NCBI RefSeq assembly: GCF_050003625.1
Contig: NC_134397.1
Span: forward strand, 266,284,070 to 266,348,069
Direction of reading: 5' to 3'
From: Haematobia irritans
Lineage: Eukaryota; Arthropoda; Insecta; Diptera; Muscidae
DNA length: 64,000 nt
In this document: one piece after another, positions 30,329 through 43,200 of the stretch
Numbering within the stretch: the first letter of the stretch is position 1
Layout: the number at the start of each line of letters is the position of its first letter
Made by a program: the position numbers and the translations under genes
Notes under the pieces: model-generated
Database searches by the model: none
Told to the model about the DNA's origin: nothing
The model's input: the letters and a program-made list of their open reading frames with translations, nothing else

Positions 30329-31420
30329 ACGACATCACATTGAAACCCGGTTACACCAGATTTTTATATAAATATATATGATAAAGTGCAAATTTAATAA
30401 GAAATTCAACCGTAAAACAAGCAACAACAACAGCATCCATTAAATAAAAAAAAAAATAAAACTGATGTCAACAACCAACCAAAAAACAGCTAAACAAAAG
30501 AAAAATAAAAACAAAATTAAAACATCGTGAAACCTACAATATTTTTGGATACAAAAGAGATTAGAAAAAAAAACAACAACATCATACCTTCCTTTTCATT
30601 AAAAACAGGAAAGCAAATAAACCATCCACAACTATATCATCCCGAACAACAAATCGTATTTAAATACCCAAGAAACAAGAAAAAAAAACATAACATTTAA
30701 ATAGTTTCAATCAAACGCCCAGCCCACTACCATATACACCAACACACGGACAAGATCTATTACAAAACAAAAAAATAATTATTAATTTACAAAATGTGTT
30801 TTTAATTTTATTAAACTATTATAGTAACGATAAAAAAAATACCAAGGAAGAAGAATCAAATTCATTCAAAACCTTTTTTTTTGCAACAGTCATACATACA
30901 CACATACCAACTCTTTTCAGAATCCTGACAAGAAAGTGAAGTGAAAACACGTATACTTAAAAAACAAACAAACAAACTAATTATTAAGTTATTAAACAAA
31001 GAAAAAAACATATTTTCCTTTTTTTATATGAATATGTATACAATACACTCACACACAAACACATTTACATACTCCATTCACCGAAAACAGAAACTACCAA
31101 CAACCCAGCAACAATAAATATCACACATACAAAAGGACATACTATATAGAAAAGCGGAAACGGAAGTTGAATAAGATGAAAATACAAAACACAATTTATA
31201 ATCCTTAATTGTAAGTTTTAATAATAGAATCATATATATATATAATAATAAAAAAAAAAACAGAAATCTAAAATGAGGGAAAACATACACAATATTAAAT
31301 AACAAAAAAAAAAATGAAGAATTAACAAAAATTAAAAAAAGCAAAACAAATGTAATGTTTGCACATACACAGGGATTCCTTTAAGTTTTTTTACTCTTCT
31401 TTTTAAAAAACCTAAAACAA
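30329..31420 (+). other. alph: Likely alternative last exon and 3' UTR of alph
   Basis: The acceptor tttttttag ends at 30328 after a long pyrimidine tract. Joined from the donor after 26674 in phase 1, it would add 17 further codons, to TGA at 30379-30381. Joined from 26679 it would add four codons. From about 30385 to 31400 the sequence is CAA-rich, free of recognised transposons and contains several AATAAA signals (for example near 30445 and 31550), which suits a dipteran 3' UTR. Confidence 0.4.
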
Positions 31421-32383
31421 AATATATTCATTAGCCACTAACTTCAAGAAAATACAAAATCTCAATTTTTTATAGATTATATTGGTTGTCTTGCCATTGT
31501 TAAAAGAAATATATATTTCACTTTCGAAACATCAAAAATATTTAAATAAAAAATAATTTCAGTAAAAAAAACTAAAATTGTCCGAAATTTGTGTAGGTTT
31601 TTAATTTGATGAATAACCTATTTCTGTTAAGGTGATTACTATGTTCGTTTCTTCTACCAAAAACTCGAAACTAAAAGTGCACAAATCAAATCTATATGAG
31701 GACTAAAATAATTTTTTCAAATATTGTCAAATATTAAATGGCAAGTTTGAGGACATTTTGTCTTCGTATATTAATTCATTCATTAACTGCCAAAAAAAAA
31801 CTGGGTTAACGCTCGAAAACTGGACATAGTACCCACCTTTAAATAAAAATCAGTAAAGGTACCCATTAAGAAAAGGCATGATTTCGTATTAACATTTTGG
31901 ATATCTTGAGTTTTATGTTTGCATTTTTATTTTTTTTTTAAAGATGGGTATTAAGTTCCAGTTTAGCCGCTAAAATCGCCATTTTTTCACGATTACTTTT
32001 CTTTAATAATCAATTTTAAGGAATACAAAGTTATAATAAAATTTGCAACAAATATGTATAATCTTATGCCTTTTTTTACTGATTTAGTTTTCACTTTAGC
32101 GGCTAAACTCGAACTTAATACTCACCTTAAGTCAAAAATATTTCACAATTGCTATATTTTTAATTTATATCATGAAGAAATAGAATTAAAAAACTAAAAA
32201 TTAAAAAAAAAAATAAAAAATTTAGGCATCCAAAAGACCGATCATTAACAGAAAGAAATAGGTATCCAAGAACGCCACATTTTTCGATGATGAAAAAAAA
32301 CTTAATAACTATTATAGTCGAAATGTCAATATTACAAACATTATAAAATAATGAAGATTCAAAAAAAAAAAAAAAATCAGCTA
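31420..32383. other. Intergenic region between the converging genes; one inverted repeat
   Basis: No gene is seen. An inverted repeat pairs 31945-31974 with 32095-32124 (28 of 30 positions), containing 'gtttagccgctaaa'. The rest is AT-rich. Confidence 0.5.
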
Positions 32384-34116
32384 CCCAGCAAAAAAATTTG
32401 GAAGTTCTTCCAAAGGCACAACTTTAAAAGCACTTCCAGAAGATGCACTCCCAATGATGTTCTTTATTTTAACTACCCAGGAAGTTCTTTTAATTCAATT
32501 TTTTATAACTTGGTTTTTTCATACTTTTAATGGGTAATTTTAACTTTTTTTGTAATAAAACGGTACAAATCATTTAAATTTTGTCGAAAAAATGCTAAAT
32601 CCAATCTGAAAAAATTGCGAATTTTTGAAAATATTTGCCTTCTTACGCATTAAAACTCATAAAAAATTTTAAAAATTATTTATTTTTCAAAATATCACAA
32701 AATTTCTTAATTTACATCCAAAACATTGAATTCGGATCACACCCGAAGAAGTGCAAAATTAACGCAGAAGCGATGAATTTAACATTGGCTTGTCATAGGA
32801 CGGAAGTCCTCCATTTCAACAGCCCACTATGGGCGGAAATTGAAAATTTGCGGCAAAAATTATTTACAATCAATCTAGTCCGATGATTGATGAGTTGAAA
32901 TATCTCTTTGAAATCATAAGCTCTAATAATCTGTCGCAATCAGAAAAAAATCAACCCTTCCATCAACGCACGGATTGACGCATGGTGTGTAATTTAACCT
33001 TTAGACCATACTGCGCTTATTTATTTCGATTGTTTTCAAATTCAACACAAAGTAATTTTTTATAGTACCCTTAAAGTGTGCAAAATTTCATCAAATTCGG
33101 TTCAGATTTAGATATAGCTACCATATATATGTATCGCCTGATTTTTCCAAATTTGACTATAAAACCCTTACATTTATTTTAGTATGGGCAAGTTTGGGCA
33201 GACAAACTTTACAGCACGTAAAAGTATACTTCCTCACGAACAATAATAAGCAAAAATTTTCATTAACAATCGTTAACATTTCTAGTTCTATTCCTCGCAA
33301 ATATACGTATGTGTTACAATTTTCACATATAAACCGCACTTTTGAATCCATAAATTCAAGTTCGAAAACAAAAATATTTTGTAAAGTCTTTACAATATTT
33401 TGAACTACTAAACCTCCTCTTAGAATCTATATTTAAAAGCTTTCTTTATTCACTTTTATTGCGAAAAAAATTAAGCACAAAATTTTTCAATTTTTGTTCG
33501 CCTTTATTAAACGCAACTGGCATACATTTTGGTAAACATTGACAGCCTTTTTCTCCTGAACAGGGTTGCCAAGTTTTGTTCTATAGTAATATCAATTGGA
33601 ATATCCAATAATTTTTCATTTTGAAAATTTGACTTTTTGCCGCGTTTTTGCGTTTTCCGCCCATAGTGCAGCATTTGCACTGAATTTGCATCACTTCTTT
33701 AGGTTTAGGATCCGAATTCAATGTTTTGGATGTAAATTAAAAAAATTCTGTGATATTTTGTCAAATAAATAATTTTTAAATTTTTTATAATTTTTAATGG
33801 ATTCTAACGCTTGTCGGAAACGTTTGACCTCAAATATTTTCAAAAATTCAAATTTTTTCAGATTGGATTTAAAATTTTTGTTGACAAAATTTAATTGATT
33901 TCTACAATTTTATGAATTCTTACTCAGTTTTTAACCTATTTGAAACAAAAAAAGTTAAAATTCCAATCCATTAAAAGTATGAAAAAATCAAGTTATAAAA
34001 AATTGAATTAAAAGAACTTCCTGGGTAGTTAAAATAAATAATATCATTGGGAGTGCATCTTCTGGAAGTGATTTTAAAGTTGTGCCTTTGGAAAACTTCC
34101 AAATTTTTTTGCTGGG
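32384..34116. mobile_element. CCCAGC MITE composite split by a CACTATGGG-ended insertion
   Basis: Starts CCCAGCAAAAAAATTTGG at 32384 and ends TTTTTTTGCTGGG at 34116. Both outer ends carry the 'gaagttcttccaaaggcac' arm, in opposite orientations. The middle is replaced by an unrelated element at 32825-33668. Confidence 0.72.
32825..33668. mobile_element. Nested element with CACTATGGGCGGAAA inverted ends
   Basis: CACTATGGGCGGAAA at 32825-32839 faces TTTTCCGCCCATAGTG ending at 33668. No transposase is recognisable inside, and a small piece near 33095-33160 resembles a family A unit. The starting CACTA recalls CACTA-type elements, but no matching 3-bp target duplication is clear. Confidence 0.6.
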
Positions 34117-36100
34117 TGGGTAATTTTGCAATTTAAATTCGTTTTATAAACTCAAAAGTCGATTATGGGATTAATGAAAATATTTTTATTAGCGCAACTA
34201 TCAATCAAAAGCTGAAAATTAAGTCTTCAGTTAGACTACGAGGTCGTCTTCAATGATATAGTCAAAAAAGTCGATTATGAAATTATGAAATAGTCAAAAA
34301 AAAAAAAAAAAAATCAGCTTTAGTTCATGGATGTGAATAGACGAAATTGAATTTTTGTGATTTATAAATTCGTCTTATCATGCCAATTTAATTTCGTTTT
34401 ATAAACTCCAAAATCGGACTTTTCATAGACTCCCAAGTCGATTTTTACATTTATTTTTTTTTTAATTTATGGGCGTGGATTGATCTTTGTTTTTCGGTTT
34501 TCATGAAAATTCAAATTCGTTTTATAAACTCAAAGATCGATTCCTGCTGTTAATCAAAATCGATAAATTAAATTTCACTTAATTCTAATTCTATATTAAA
34601 CTGAGTACTATGTTCAGTTTTCAAGCTGAAAACCAGCTTGTTTTAACGGTTACTTTTTTATTAATTAATTTAGAAATATAAAATTATTTGCAATCAATTT
34701 CTTGGATCTTACTATTTGGCAAGACTTGATCAAAATATAATCACCTTCATAAATATATTTATACTTTTAATTTAGTGTTTTGGTGAAAAAACCCGAACAT
34801 AGTACTCACCTTTAGTGAAAATATCAATAAAAACGAAAATTAAATCTCCAAAGTCGACTCTTCAGCAGTGGTTGTCAAATAATCAAAATCGGCCTCCATG
34901 ATCGTTAAAGCGGACATACCAAAGACTCTCAAGTCGATTATTAAAAAAAGTCGAAGAAGTTTTTAGTCGAAAATCAAAAAATGTTCTACAAATCAGCTTT
35001 AGTTTACGTGAATTGACATTTTTTCGTATAGACGAACTAGATTTATGGTGTTAATCAAAAGATTTAGCATCTGATTTTAATATATTTCTTTTTTGTTTGT
35101 GAAAATTAGAGGTGTGCACGTGACACGAAATTATCGTGACTCACGAACATTTTCGTGACTCACGCGTGAGTCACGCTGACGGCAACGGCGTGAGTGTGCG
35201 TGAGCGTGATTAACCAACCAAATGTCGTGCATGATCGTGAGTCACAAAAATAATATGTTCGTGAGTGTGCGTGAGTAACGAATTTCGGAAAAACAAGCTC
35301 ACGAAAATAATCCCGTTTACGAATATCGAGAGACACGTGATATTTCGTGAGTCATGACATTTAAAAGATTTTCGTGAGTGAGTACAAATTTTCTTTTCGT
35401 GAGCGTGCGTGACCGTGAGTCCTACCAAAAAATATCGTGCGTGAGTGTGCGTGAATAAGATTTCTCCGTCGTGAGTGTGCGTGAGCGTGAGCACAATATT
35501 ACTCACGTGCACACCTCTAGTGAAAATATCAATAAAAAAACGAAAATATGTTAAGGTCTCCAAATTCTACTCCTCAGCAATGGTTGTCAAATGACCAAAA
35601 AGTCCAAAAAAAGTCTCCACGAACGTTAAAGCGAACTTTTTACCGATTCCTCGAAGGCGGATTTATTAAAATGTCAAAAACTTTTATATTAAAAAAAGCG
35701 TTATTTTTTGGACGTGAATAAATTTATTTTTATAGTTCGTTTTGAAATTTTGTGATTTGTAAATTCGGCTTCTGACAATATTCAAATAACTCTCAAAGTT
35801 GAACACTCTGAGAGACGGACACCTTTTAAACTTGGGAAATTTACTTCTGACAGTTTTCACTTTATTGGGATTTGCTATAAATATCGAACTTGTAATTTTT
35901 TTGTCAATTTGTAATCATTGGTTTTAAAGATAATTTCAAATCAATATTTAAACGCTTAGAAAATCCAGAAATGAAAATGTTTAACGGCGAAAGATAATTT
36001 CGCTTGGGGCGTTTTAAACAATTATAATTATTGTTTATACTACACGCTGATCGAAGGACCATATTTTCTATAAAACGATTTATTAAATTTATATATTCTC
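34117..36100. other. Intergenic repeat-rich stretch without gene
   Basis: Motifs such as 'cgttttataaactc' and 'aaagtcgatta' recur. A diverged duplication pairs 34846-35100 with about 35545-35760 (shared 'ggttgtcaaat' and 'cgttaaagcg'). The hAT MITE described below is inserted between them. Confidence 0.5.
35107..35519. mobile_element. hAT-type MITE made of CGTGAG repeats, with 8-bp target duplication
   Basis: Perfect 17-bp terminal inverted repeats, TAGAGGTGTGCACGTGA (35107-35123) and its complement ending at 35519. They are flanked by exact 8-bp direct repeats GTGAAAAT (35099-35106 and 35520-35527). An 8-bp duplication with TAGAGGTG-type ends is the hAT superfamily signature. The interior is mostly tandem CGTGAG/CGTGAGTGTG on one strand. 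Open frames across it (THTHE repeats) are artefacts. Confidence 0.85.
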
Positions 36101-37098
36101 TTTTGGAATTTGTGATTTTGTATTTTCTTCAGATGTAGAAGGTTTAATTTGCCAATAAAAAAATTTCCATTCTATATTTTATTCTCGCTCTCATATACAC
36201 ATACATGTTATTTAATGATTACATTATTTTTTTTTTGTTTTTTTTTCTTTTAGTTTGATTTTGTTCTTTTCTTCCCATGAAGGAGTTCCATTTTATTTTA
36301 TTATTTATTATGATTTTTAATGCCGTAACCAAACAATTTTCCTATATTTTTATTAATTTCTGTTTTTGTATTTACTATTGTATTTTTTTCTCTTTGTAGT
36401 TAACGTAATTAGTGTGTTTTTACTTTCTGTATTAAAACAAACAAAACAAAAATATGAATTGTTTAATGTATAATTGTTATTATTTTTTTGTATAACTTTA
36501 AAATCTATGGAATCGTTTGTTTTTTTTTTTTATAGAAGCCTCTTTGTTGCTTTCTTTATACATATATATATATATAGTTTTTTTTTGTCATAAAATGTTT
36601 GTTATACCATCATCTTTACCTATATTAATTAAAACAAAATGGAAAATGTTTACTCTTAAATGATTATTATTAATTTCAAATTTCTATTTTTAATGTAAGC
36701 CTTATTGAAAATAAAAAATAAATTAAAAACAAGAAAATAAAACCACAACTTATATTCCTAAAAAGAAGTAAAAAATAAAACAAAAATAAAATAATAAAAA
36801 AACCAACTAAACATAGAAACCGATAAAAATTGAAGGTGAAAAATAATTTTACACTTTTTTCCAACCTAAGCTAAAGAAAACAAAACAAAAAACCTATTTG
36901 TAAATTTAACAAAAAAAAAAAACAAAGAAAGAAGATGAAAAAAATGATTATAAAAAAATATATGCTCGAGTTTGTAGTAAATGTTGAAAATAAACAAAAA
37001 AAATGCATTTTAGATTTCTTGAAACAAGATAAACAGGGAAACATAACGGTAAGATATCTACTTTAATCGTTTATCATATCCACCGTGTACCAGTCATA
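36101..37098 (-). other. Daw1: Probable Daw1 3' UTR and downstream flank
   Basis: Sequence directly after the Daw1 stop is low-complexity A/T-rich and lacks recognised transposons, resembling the alph 3' region. AATAAA on the - strand occurs around 36290-36310, a candidate polyadenylation signal; the exact end is not determinable. Confidence 0.35.
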
Positions 37099-37296
37099 TC
37101 ACCTCCATAGACGACAGGTATTATCTTTGGATGCTGTAAGTATTATATCTCCGGTATAACTGAAAGCACAAGAGAACACTTCACCTTCATGGCCAGCCAG
37201 TACTTGTGAGCATAGGCCCGATTCTATTAGCCACAAACGTGCCGTGTGATCTGCTGAGGCTGTCATCAGAAGGCTTCCAGGTGGACTGAAGCATAC
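37099..37296 (-). CDS. Daw1: Daw1 coding exon 6 with stop codon
   Basis: Acceptor TTTTCAAG|GTA. It encodes [19 protein letters not shown], then the final WD repeat ending KDNTCRLWR and TGA at 37099-37101. It was missed by simple open-frame searching because it begins without a start codon. Confidence 0.93.
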   Translation of the reverse strand, partial: VCFSPPGSLLMTASADHTARLWLIESGLCSQVLAGHEGEVFSCAFSYTGDIILTASKDNTCRLWR

Positions 37297-40200
37297 CTTG
37301 AAAATAAATATGGAGGTGGCATTAAAATAAATTAAATTTAATTTATGTATTAAATAAAAATTTATGGGATTTATTATGAACTAGCGTAACCCGGCCCGCT
37401 TCGCTGCGCCTTCCGAAGCGTATTTGTACGAACATTTTGTGTTAACTTAGTCAACCATATCCTTCGTCCTGAAAACAAATTCGAAAAGATTTGAATTCTT
37501 TCAAACAAATCGGACTACTTGCTTTTTCGTTTCTAGGTACAAATACGGCGGATATGCATATGTAAAACGGTTCGTCTTAAAAAATGTCGGAAAGAGGGTG
37601 TACCCTTTCCACTAAATTTTTTTAAATAATGTTCAAAATTCAAGTAGTTGGACAATCTTCTATTGTGAATTTTAAGTGTGGTTTGTCAAGGAAAGGTATC
37701 CTTCTCCTCAACATATTAAGCACTATATTATAATAACATACAAAGAATTACTGTTTCCCATCCAATAAATCGGAAAAAGCAAAAGTAGTAAAAAAATTTA
37801 CCACATTAACATTTGTTAAAATGTTGGACATGAAGAACATCCCTTTCCCGAACATATACCGGAAAATGATGCACCTTCTACGTTGGTTGCCAATTTCATA
37901 TACATTTAAGTTCTTTACTAAAAAGAAGTCTGGAAGCAGAAGCCTGTGCAAAAATCATAAAATTATGTACCGAGTGCCTATTTACGGACAACCCTCTACT
38001 TTCAATTTAAGAAAAAAAAAAACAAGTATATACGGCTGTAAGTTCGGCCAGACCGAATCTTATGTACCCTCCACAATGGATTGCGTAGAAACTTCTACCA
38101 AAGAATGCCATCCACAATCGAATTACTTGGGTTGTGGTATCTTAAAACTTCTTAACATCGTTTTCTAAATTGTGAGTTAGTCCATACGTGGTATATTTAT
38201 ATTAGACAAAAAAGTTATGTATAGGTAAGTCTACAAATAATTACGAATCAATATGGACTTTTTGCACGGTACGTAGAGAGCCAGAATTGAAATATGAGGG
38301 TCGCTTATGTGGGGGCTATATAAAATTACGAACTTGATATGGACCAATTTTTGTGTGATTGGGGATCGATTTATCTGAGGGCTATATATAACTATAGACC
38401 GATATGGACCTAGTTAGGCATGGTTGTCAACGGCCATATACTAGCACAATGTACCAAATTTCAACTGAATCGGATGAAATTTGCTCCTCCAAGAGGGGGC
38501 TATATATGATTATAGACTGATATGGACCACTTTTGGCATGGTTGTTAAAAATCATATACCACCACCACGTACCAAATTGCAACCAGATCTGATGCAATTT
38601 GCTTCTCCAAAAGGCACCGGAGGTCAAATCTGGGAATCGGTTTATATGGGGGCAATATATAATTATGGATTGATAAAGGGTGATACGGTCAAAATTTGGT
38701 CAATATAAACTTGACGTATATCTTTCAATTTTGCATTTAAAAAACCTGAACACCCCTCATTTTGAAGGTGTGTGTGTGTAGAATGTTGCTCCTATTTTGA
38801 TTTTGGAATTCACTCTTCAGTTGTCAAAATGCCGTCCAAGCAAGAAGAGCAGCGTATCAAAATTTTGCTCGCGCATCGCGAAAATCCGAGCTACTCGCAC
38901 GCAAAGCTGGCAAAATTGCTAAAAGTTGTCAAATCAACCGTTACAAATGTAATTAAAGTGTTTGGGGAACATTTGTCGACAGCCAGGAAGTCTGGATCGG
39001 GGGGAAATCGAAAACCGGAAGTCGCTGAGACGACAAAGAGAGTTGCCGGTAGTTTCATGCGAAACCCTAACCTCTCTCTCCGAGATGCCGCAAATAAGCT
39101 GGGTGTATCGTCTACAACCGTGCATCGAGCCAAAAAACGAGCCGGACTATCGACTTACAAGAAGGTAGTGACTCCAAATCGCGATGATGAACAAAATACG
39201 ACGGCCAAAGCGCGATCCCGGAGGCTGTACACGACGATAATGACGAAGTTTGACTGCGTGGTAATGGGCGACGAAACCTACGTCAAAGCCGACTACAATC
39301 AGCTTCCGGGACAGGAGTTTTATACGGCAAAAGGAAGGGGAAAGGTAGCAGATATTTTCAAGCACATAAAACTGTCAAAGTTCTCAAAGAAATATCTGGT
39401 TTGGCAAGTAATCTGTACCTGTGTCAACCAAGACGTGAAAGAGTGTTTGAATAAACGTCTGCTGTCTTTCCTGAAGAAACACGGTTGTTCCGTACTGTTT
39501 TGGCCGTACGGAATGGCATCTTGCCATTACGGTAAAAAGGCCATGGAGTGGTACGCCGCCAACAATGTGCAGGTGGTTCCCAAGGACAAGAACCCTCCCA
39601 ACACGCCAGAGCTCTGCCCAATTGAGAAATACTGGGCTATTGTCAAGCGGAACCTAAAGAAGACCAAAAAAACTGCTAAGGACGAGCAGCAGTTCAAGGC
39701 AAACTGGCTTTCTGCGGCGAAGGAGGTGGACAAGGTGGCTGTACAAAATCTGATGGCAGGTGTCAAACGTGAGGCCCGGCAATTCGGATTTGGAAAAGCG
39801 AAAGCCTAACTGAATATTTTTCCTGAATTTTATATTAATTGAACTTGAAAAAGAAATTTAATTTGATTTTTTAAATAAACGATTTCACCGATGTACACGC
39901 GTTTTCCCTTGACCAAATTTTGACCGTATCACCCTTTACAATTACGAACTTGATATGGACCAATTTTTGTGTGATTGGGGATCGATTTATCTGAGGGCTA
40001 TATAACTATAGACCGATATGGACCTAGTTAGACATGGTTGTTAACGGCCATATACTAGCACAATGTATCAAATTTCAACTGACTCGGATGAAATTTGCTC
40101 CTCCAATAGGTTCCAAAACCAAATCTCGGGATCGGTTTATATGGGGACTATATATGATTATGGACTGGTATGGACCACTTTTAGCATAGTTGTTAAATAT

Positions 40201-43200
40201 CATATACCACCACCACGTTTCAACCAGATCGGATGAATTTTGCTTCCCCATAAGGCACCGGAGGTCAAATCTGGGGATCGGTTTATATGGGAGCTATATA
40301 TAATTATGGACTGATATGAACCAATTCCTGCATGGTTGTTGGATACAATATATTAACATCACGTACCAAATTTCAACCGAATCGGATGAATTTTGCTCTT
40401 CCAAGGGGCTCCGGAGGTCAAATTTGGGGATCGGTTTATATAGGTCCTATATATAATTATGGATCGATTTCGACCAATTTTTGCATGGGTGTTTGAGGCC
40501 ATATATTAACACCACGTACCAAATTTGAACTGAATCAGATGAATTTTGGTCTTCCAAGAGGCTCCGGAGGTCAAATCTGGTGATCGGTTTATATGGCGGC
40601 TATATATAATTATTGAGAGATATGGACCAATTTTTGCATGGTCATTAGAGACCATATACTTACATCATGTACCAAATTTCAGCCGGATCGGATGAAATTT
40701 GCTTCTCTTAGAGGCTCGGTAAGCCAAATCGGGGGATCGGTTTATAAGGGGGCTATATATAATTATGAACCGATGTGGCCCAATTTTTGCATGGTCATTA
40801 GAGACCATATACTTACATCATGTACCAAATTTCAGCCGGATTGGATGAAATTTGCTTCTCTTTGAGGCTACGCAATCCAAATCTGGGGATCGGTTTATAT
40901 GGGGGCTATATATAATTATGGACCGATGTGGACCAATTTTTGCATGGTGCTTAGAGACATGTAGCAAATTTCAGCCGGATTGGATGAAATTTGCTTCTTT
41001 TAGAGCAATCGCAAGCCAAATCTGGGGGACCGTTTATAGCCCCCATATACGTAAAAGTGGACCGATATGGCCCATTTACAATACCATCCGACCTACATCA
41101 ATAACAACTACTTGTGCCCAGTTTTAAGTCGATAGCTTGTTTCGTTCGGAAGTTAGCGTGATTTCAACAGATCTCTTCGCCTCTTGTTACGGGGTTCGAG
41201 AGGGCTCTTACTGTAGACCACAACTTACCTGTGCCTAGACTATATTACCTCATGGTGGTCTAACCACGCTCTTGGTAATCACTTTCGTCATCTCAACTTA
41301 CCTTAGATACTTCTTCAGTATGACCTTCCATGACAGAAATCAATTCAAGATCTCCTTTAATACTCCAGACTCGAGCTGTACAGTCATTACTACCAGTAGC
41401 CAAACGTCGACCCGAACAATCAAAATTTACATCTAAGATTTCATCTGTATGTTCGCGAATTATAAATAGAGGTTCTGTGGTTTTTCTCACATCCCATATA
41501 CGAGCAGTACTATCCAAAGATCCAGTTGCTATCATATTACAAGAAAAATTCCAAATGGTATTACTTAATTCTGCTGTGTGGCCACGTAATTGTGATATCA
41601 AACTGAAATGAGAATAGAGGAAATTAAAAAAATGGAATAAGATAAGAAATCTGAGAATCACTGCGCGTGATATCATCTTAATGCCAATTAAACCTGTTCC
41701 CCAAATTTGAGGAACAAATTGTATTGGATCCGTGTATTATCCGTATTATTATCGATGGGGCCTACTCCGATCTTTTGTAACTATAATAAGTAAGGAAAGT
41801 CTAAAGTCGGTCGGGGCCGACTATAATATATCCTGCACCACTTTGTGCATCGATACCATATCAAACCCTTCAAATTAGTTGGGTGCTATATATAAAGGTT
41901 TGTCCCAAATACATACATTTAAATATCACTCGATCTGGACAGAATTTGATAGACTTCTACAAAATCTATAGACTCAAAATTTAAGTCGGCTAATGCACTA
42001 GGGTGGAACACAATGTTAGTAAACAAATATGGGAAACATTTAAATCTGAAGCAATTTTAAGGAATCTTCGCAAAAGTTTATTTATGATTTATCGCTCGAT
42101 ATATATATTAGAAGTTTAGGAAATTTAGAGTCATTTTTACAACTTTTTGACTAAGCAGTGGCGATTTTACAAGGAAAATGTTGGTATTTTGACCATTTTT
42201 GTTGAAATCAGAAAAACATATATATGGGAGCTATATCTAATTCTGAACCGATTTCAACCAAATTTGGCACGCATAGCTACAATGCTAATTCTGCTTCCTG
42301 TGCAAAATTTCAATTAAATCGAAATAAAGTATTGGCCACTGTGGTCATATGAGTGTAAATCGGGCGAACGATATATATGGGAGCTATATCTGAATCTGAA
42401 CCGATTTCAATAAAATTTGGTACACTTGACTATAATACTAATTGTTCTTCTTGTGCAAAATTTTAAGCAAATTAGGATAAAAATCTGACTTCTGGGGCCA
42501 TATAAGTCCATATCGGGCGAAATATATATATGGGAGCTATATTTAAATCTGAACCGATTTCTTCCAAAATCAATAGGGTTCTATTCTGAGCCAAAACACA
42601 TACTTGTGCCAAATTTGAAGTCGATTGGACTAAAACTGCGACCTAGACTTTGATTACAAAAATGTGTTCACGGACAGACGGACATCGCTATATCGACTCA
42701 AGAGCCCACCCTGAACATTTTTGCCAAAGACACCATGTGTCTATCTCGTCTCCTTCTGGGTGTTGCAAACATATGCACTAACTTATAATACCCTGTTCCA
42801 CAGTGTGGGGCAGGGTATAAATATGGGAAACATTTAAATCTGAAGCAATTTTAACGAAACTTCGCAAAAGTTTATTTATGATTTATAGCTCGATATCGGG
42901 CGAAAGATATATATGGGAGCTATATCTAAATCTGAACCGATTTCAATCAAATTTTGCACACTTGACTATACTACTAATTGTACTCCTAGTGCAAAATTTC
43001 AACCAAATTCGGGCAAAAATCTGGCTTCTGGGGCCATATAAGTGCATATCGGGCGAAAGATATATATGGGAGCTATATCTAAATCTGAACCGATTTCTTC
43101 CAAAATCAATAGGGATCTATTCTGAGCCAAAACACATACTTGTGCCAAATTTGAAGTCGTTTGGACTTAAATTGCGACCTACACTTTGATCACAAAAATG

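Larger units (their letters stand above)
38021..41170 (+). repeat. Family B 153-bp-unit element, split by a DD37E transposon
   Basis: Starts 'aacaagtatatacggctg', 'taagttcggccagaccgaat', 'gtaccctccacaatgg'. More than ten 153-bp units carry 'cggtttatatgggggctata', 'gaccgatatggacca' and 'aaatttcaaccggatcgg'. The DD37E element occupies 38676-39936. The element ends at 'gtgatttcaacag', lacking the terminal foldback seen at 7880-7941. Confidence 0.78.

Noticed and set aside
30045..30371. 108-residue frame overlapping the possible last alph exon
   Set aside because: Phenylalanine-rich translation of T-tracts and a family E repeat; not a protein.
35210..35563. 117-residue frame rich in THTHE/THARH repeats on the - strand
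   Set aside because: Lies across the CGTGAG repeat body of the hAT MITE and has no protein features.
41603..41676. N-terminal extension of the Daw1 exon 5 frame up to an upstream ATG
   Set aside because: Sequence beyond the acceptor at 41603 is hydrophobic and non-homologous; the acceptor and phase match exon 4.
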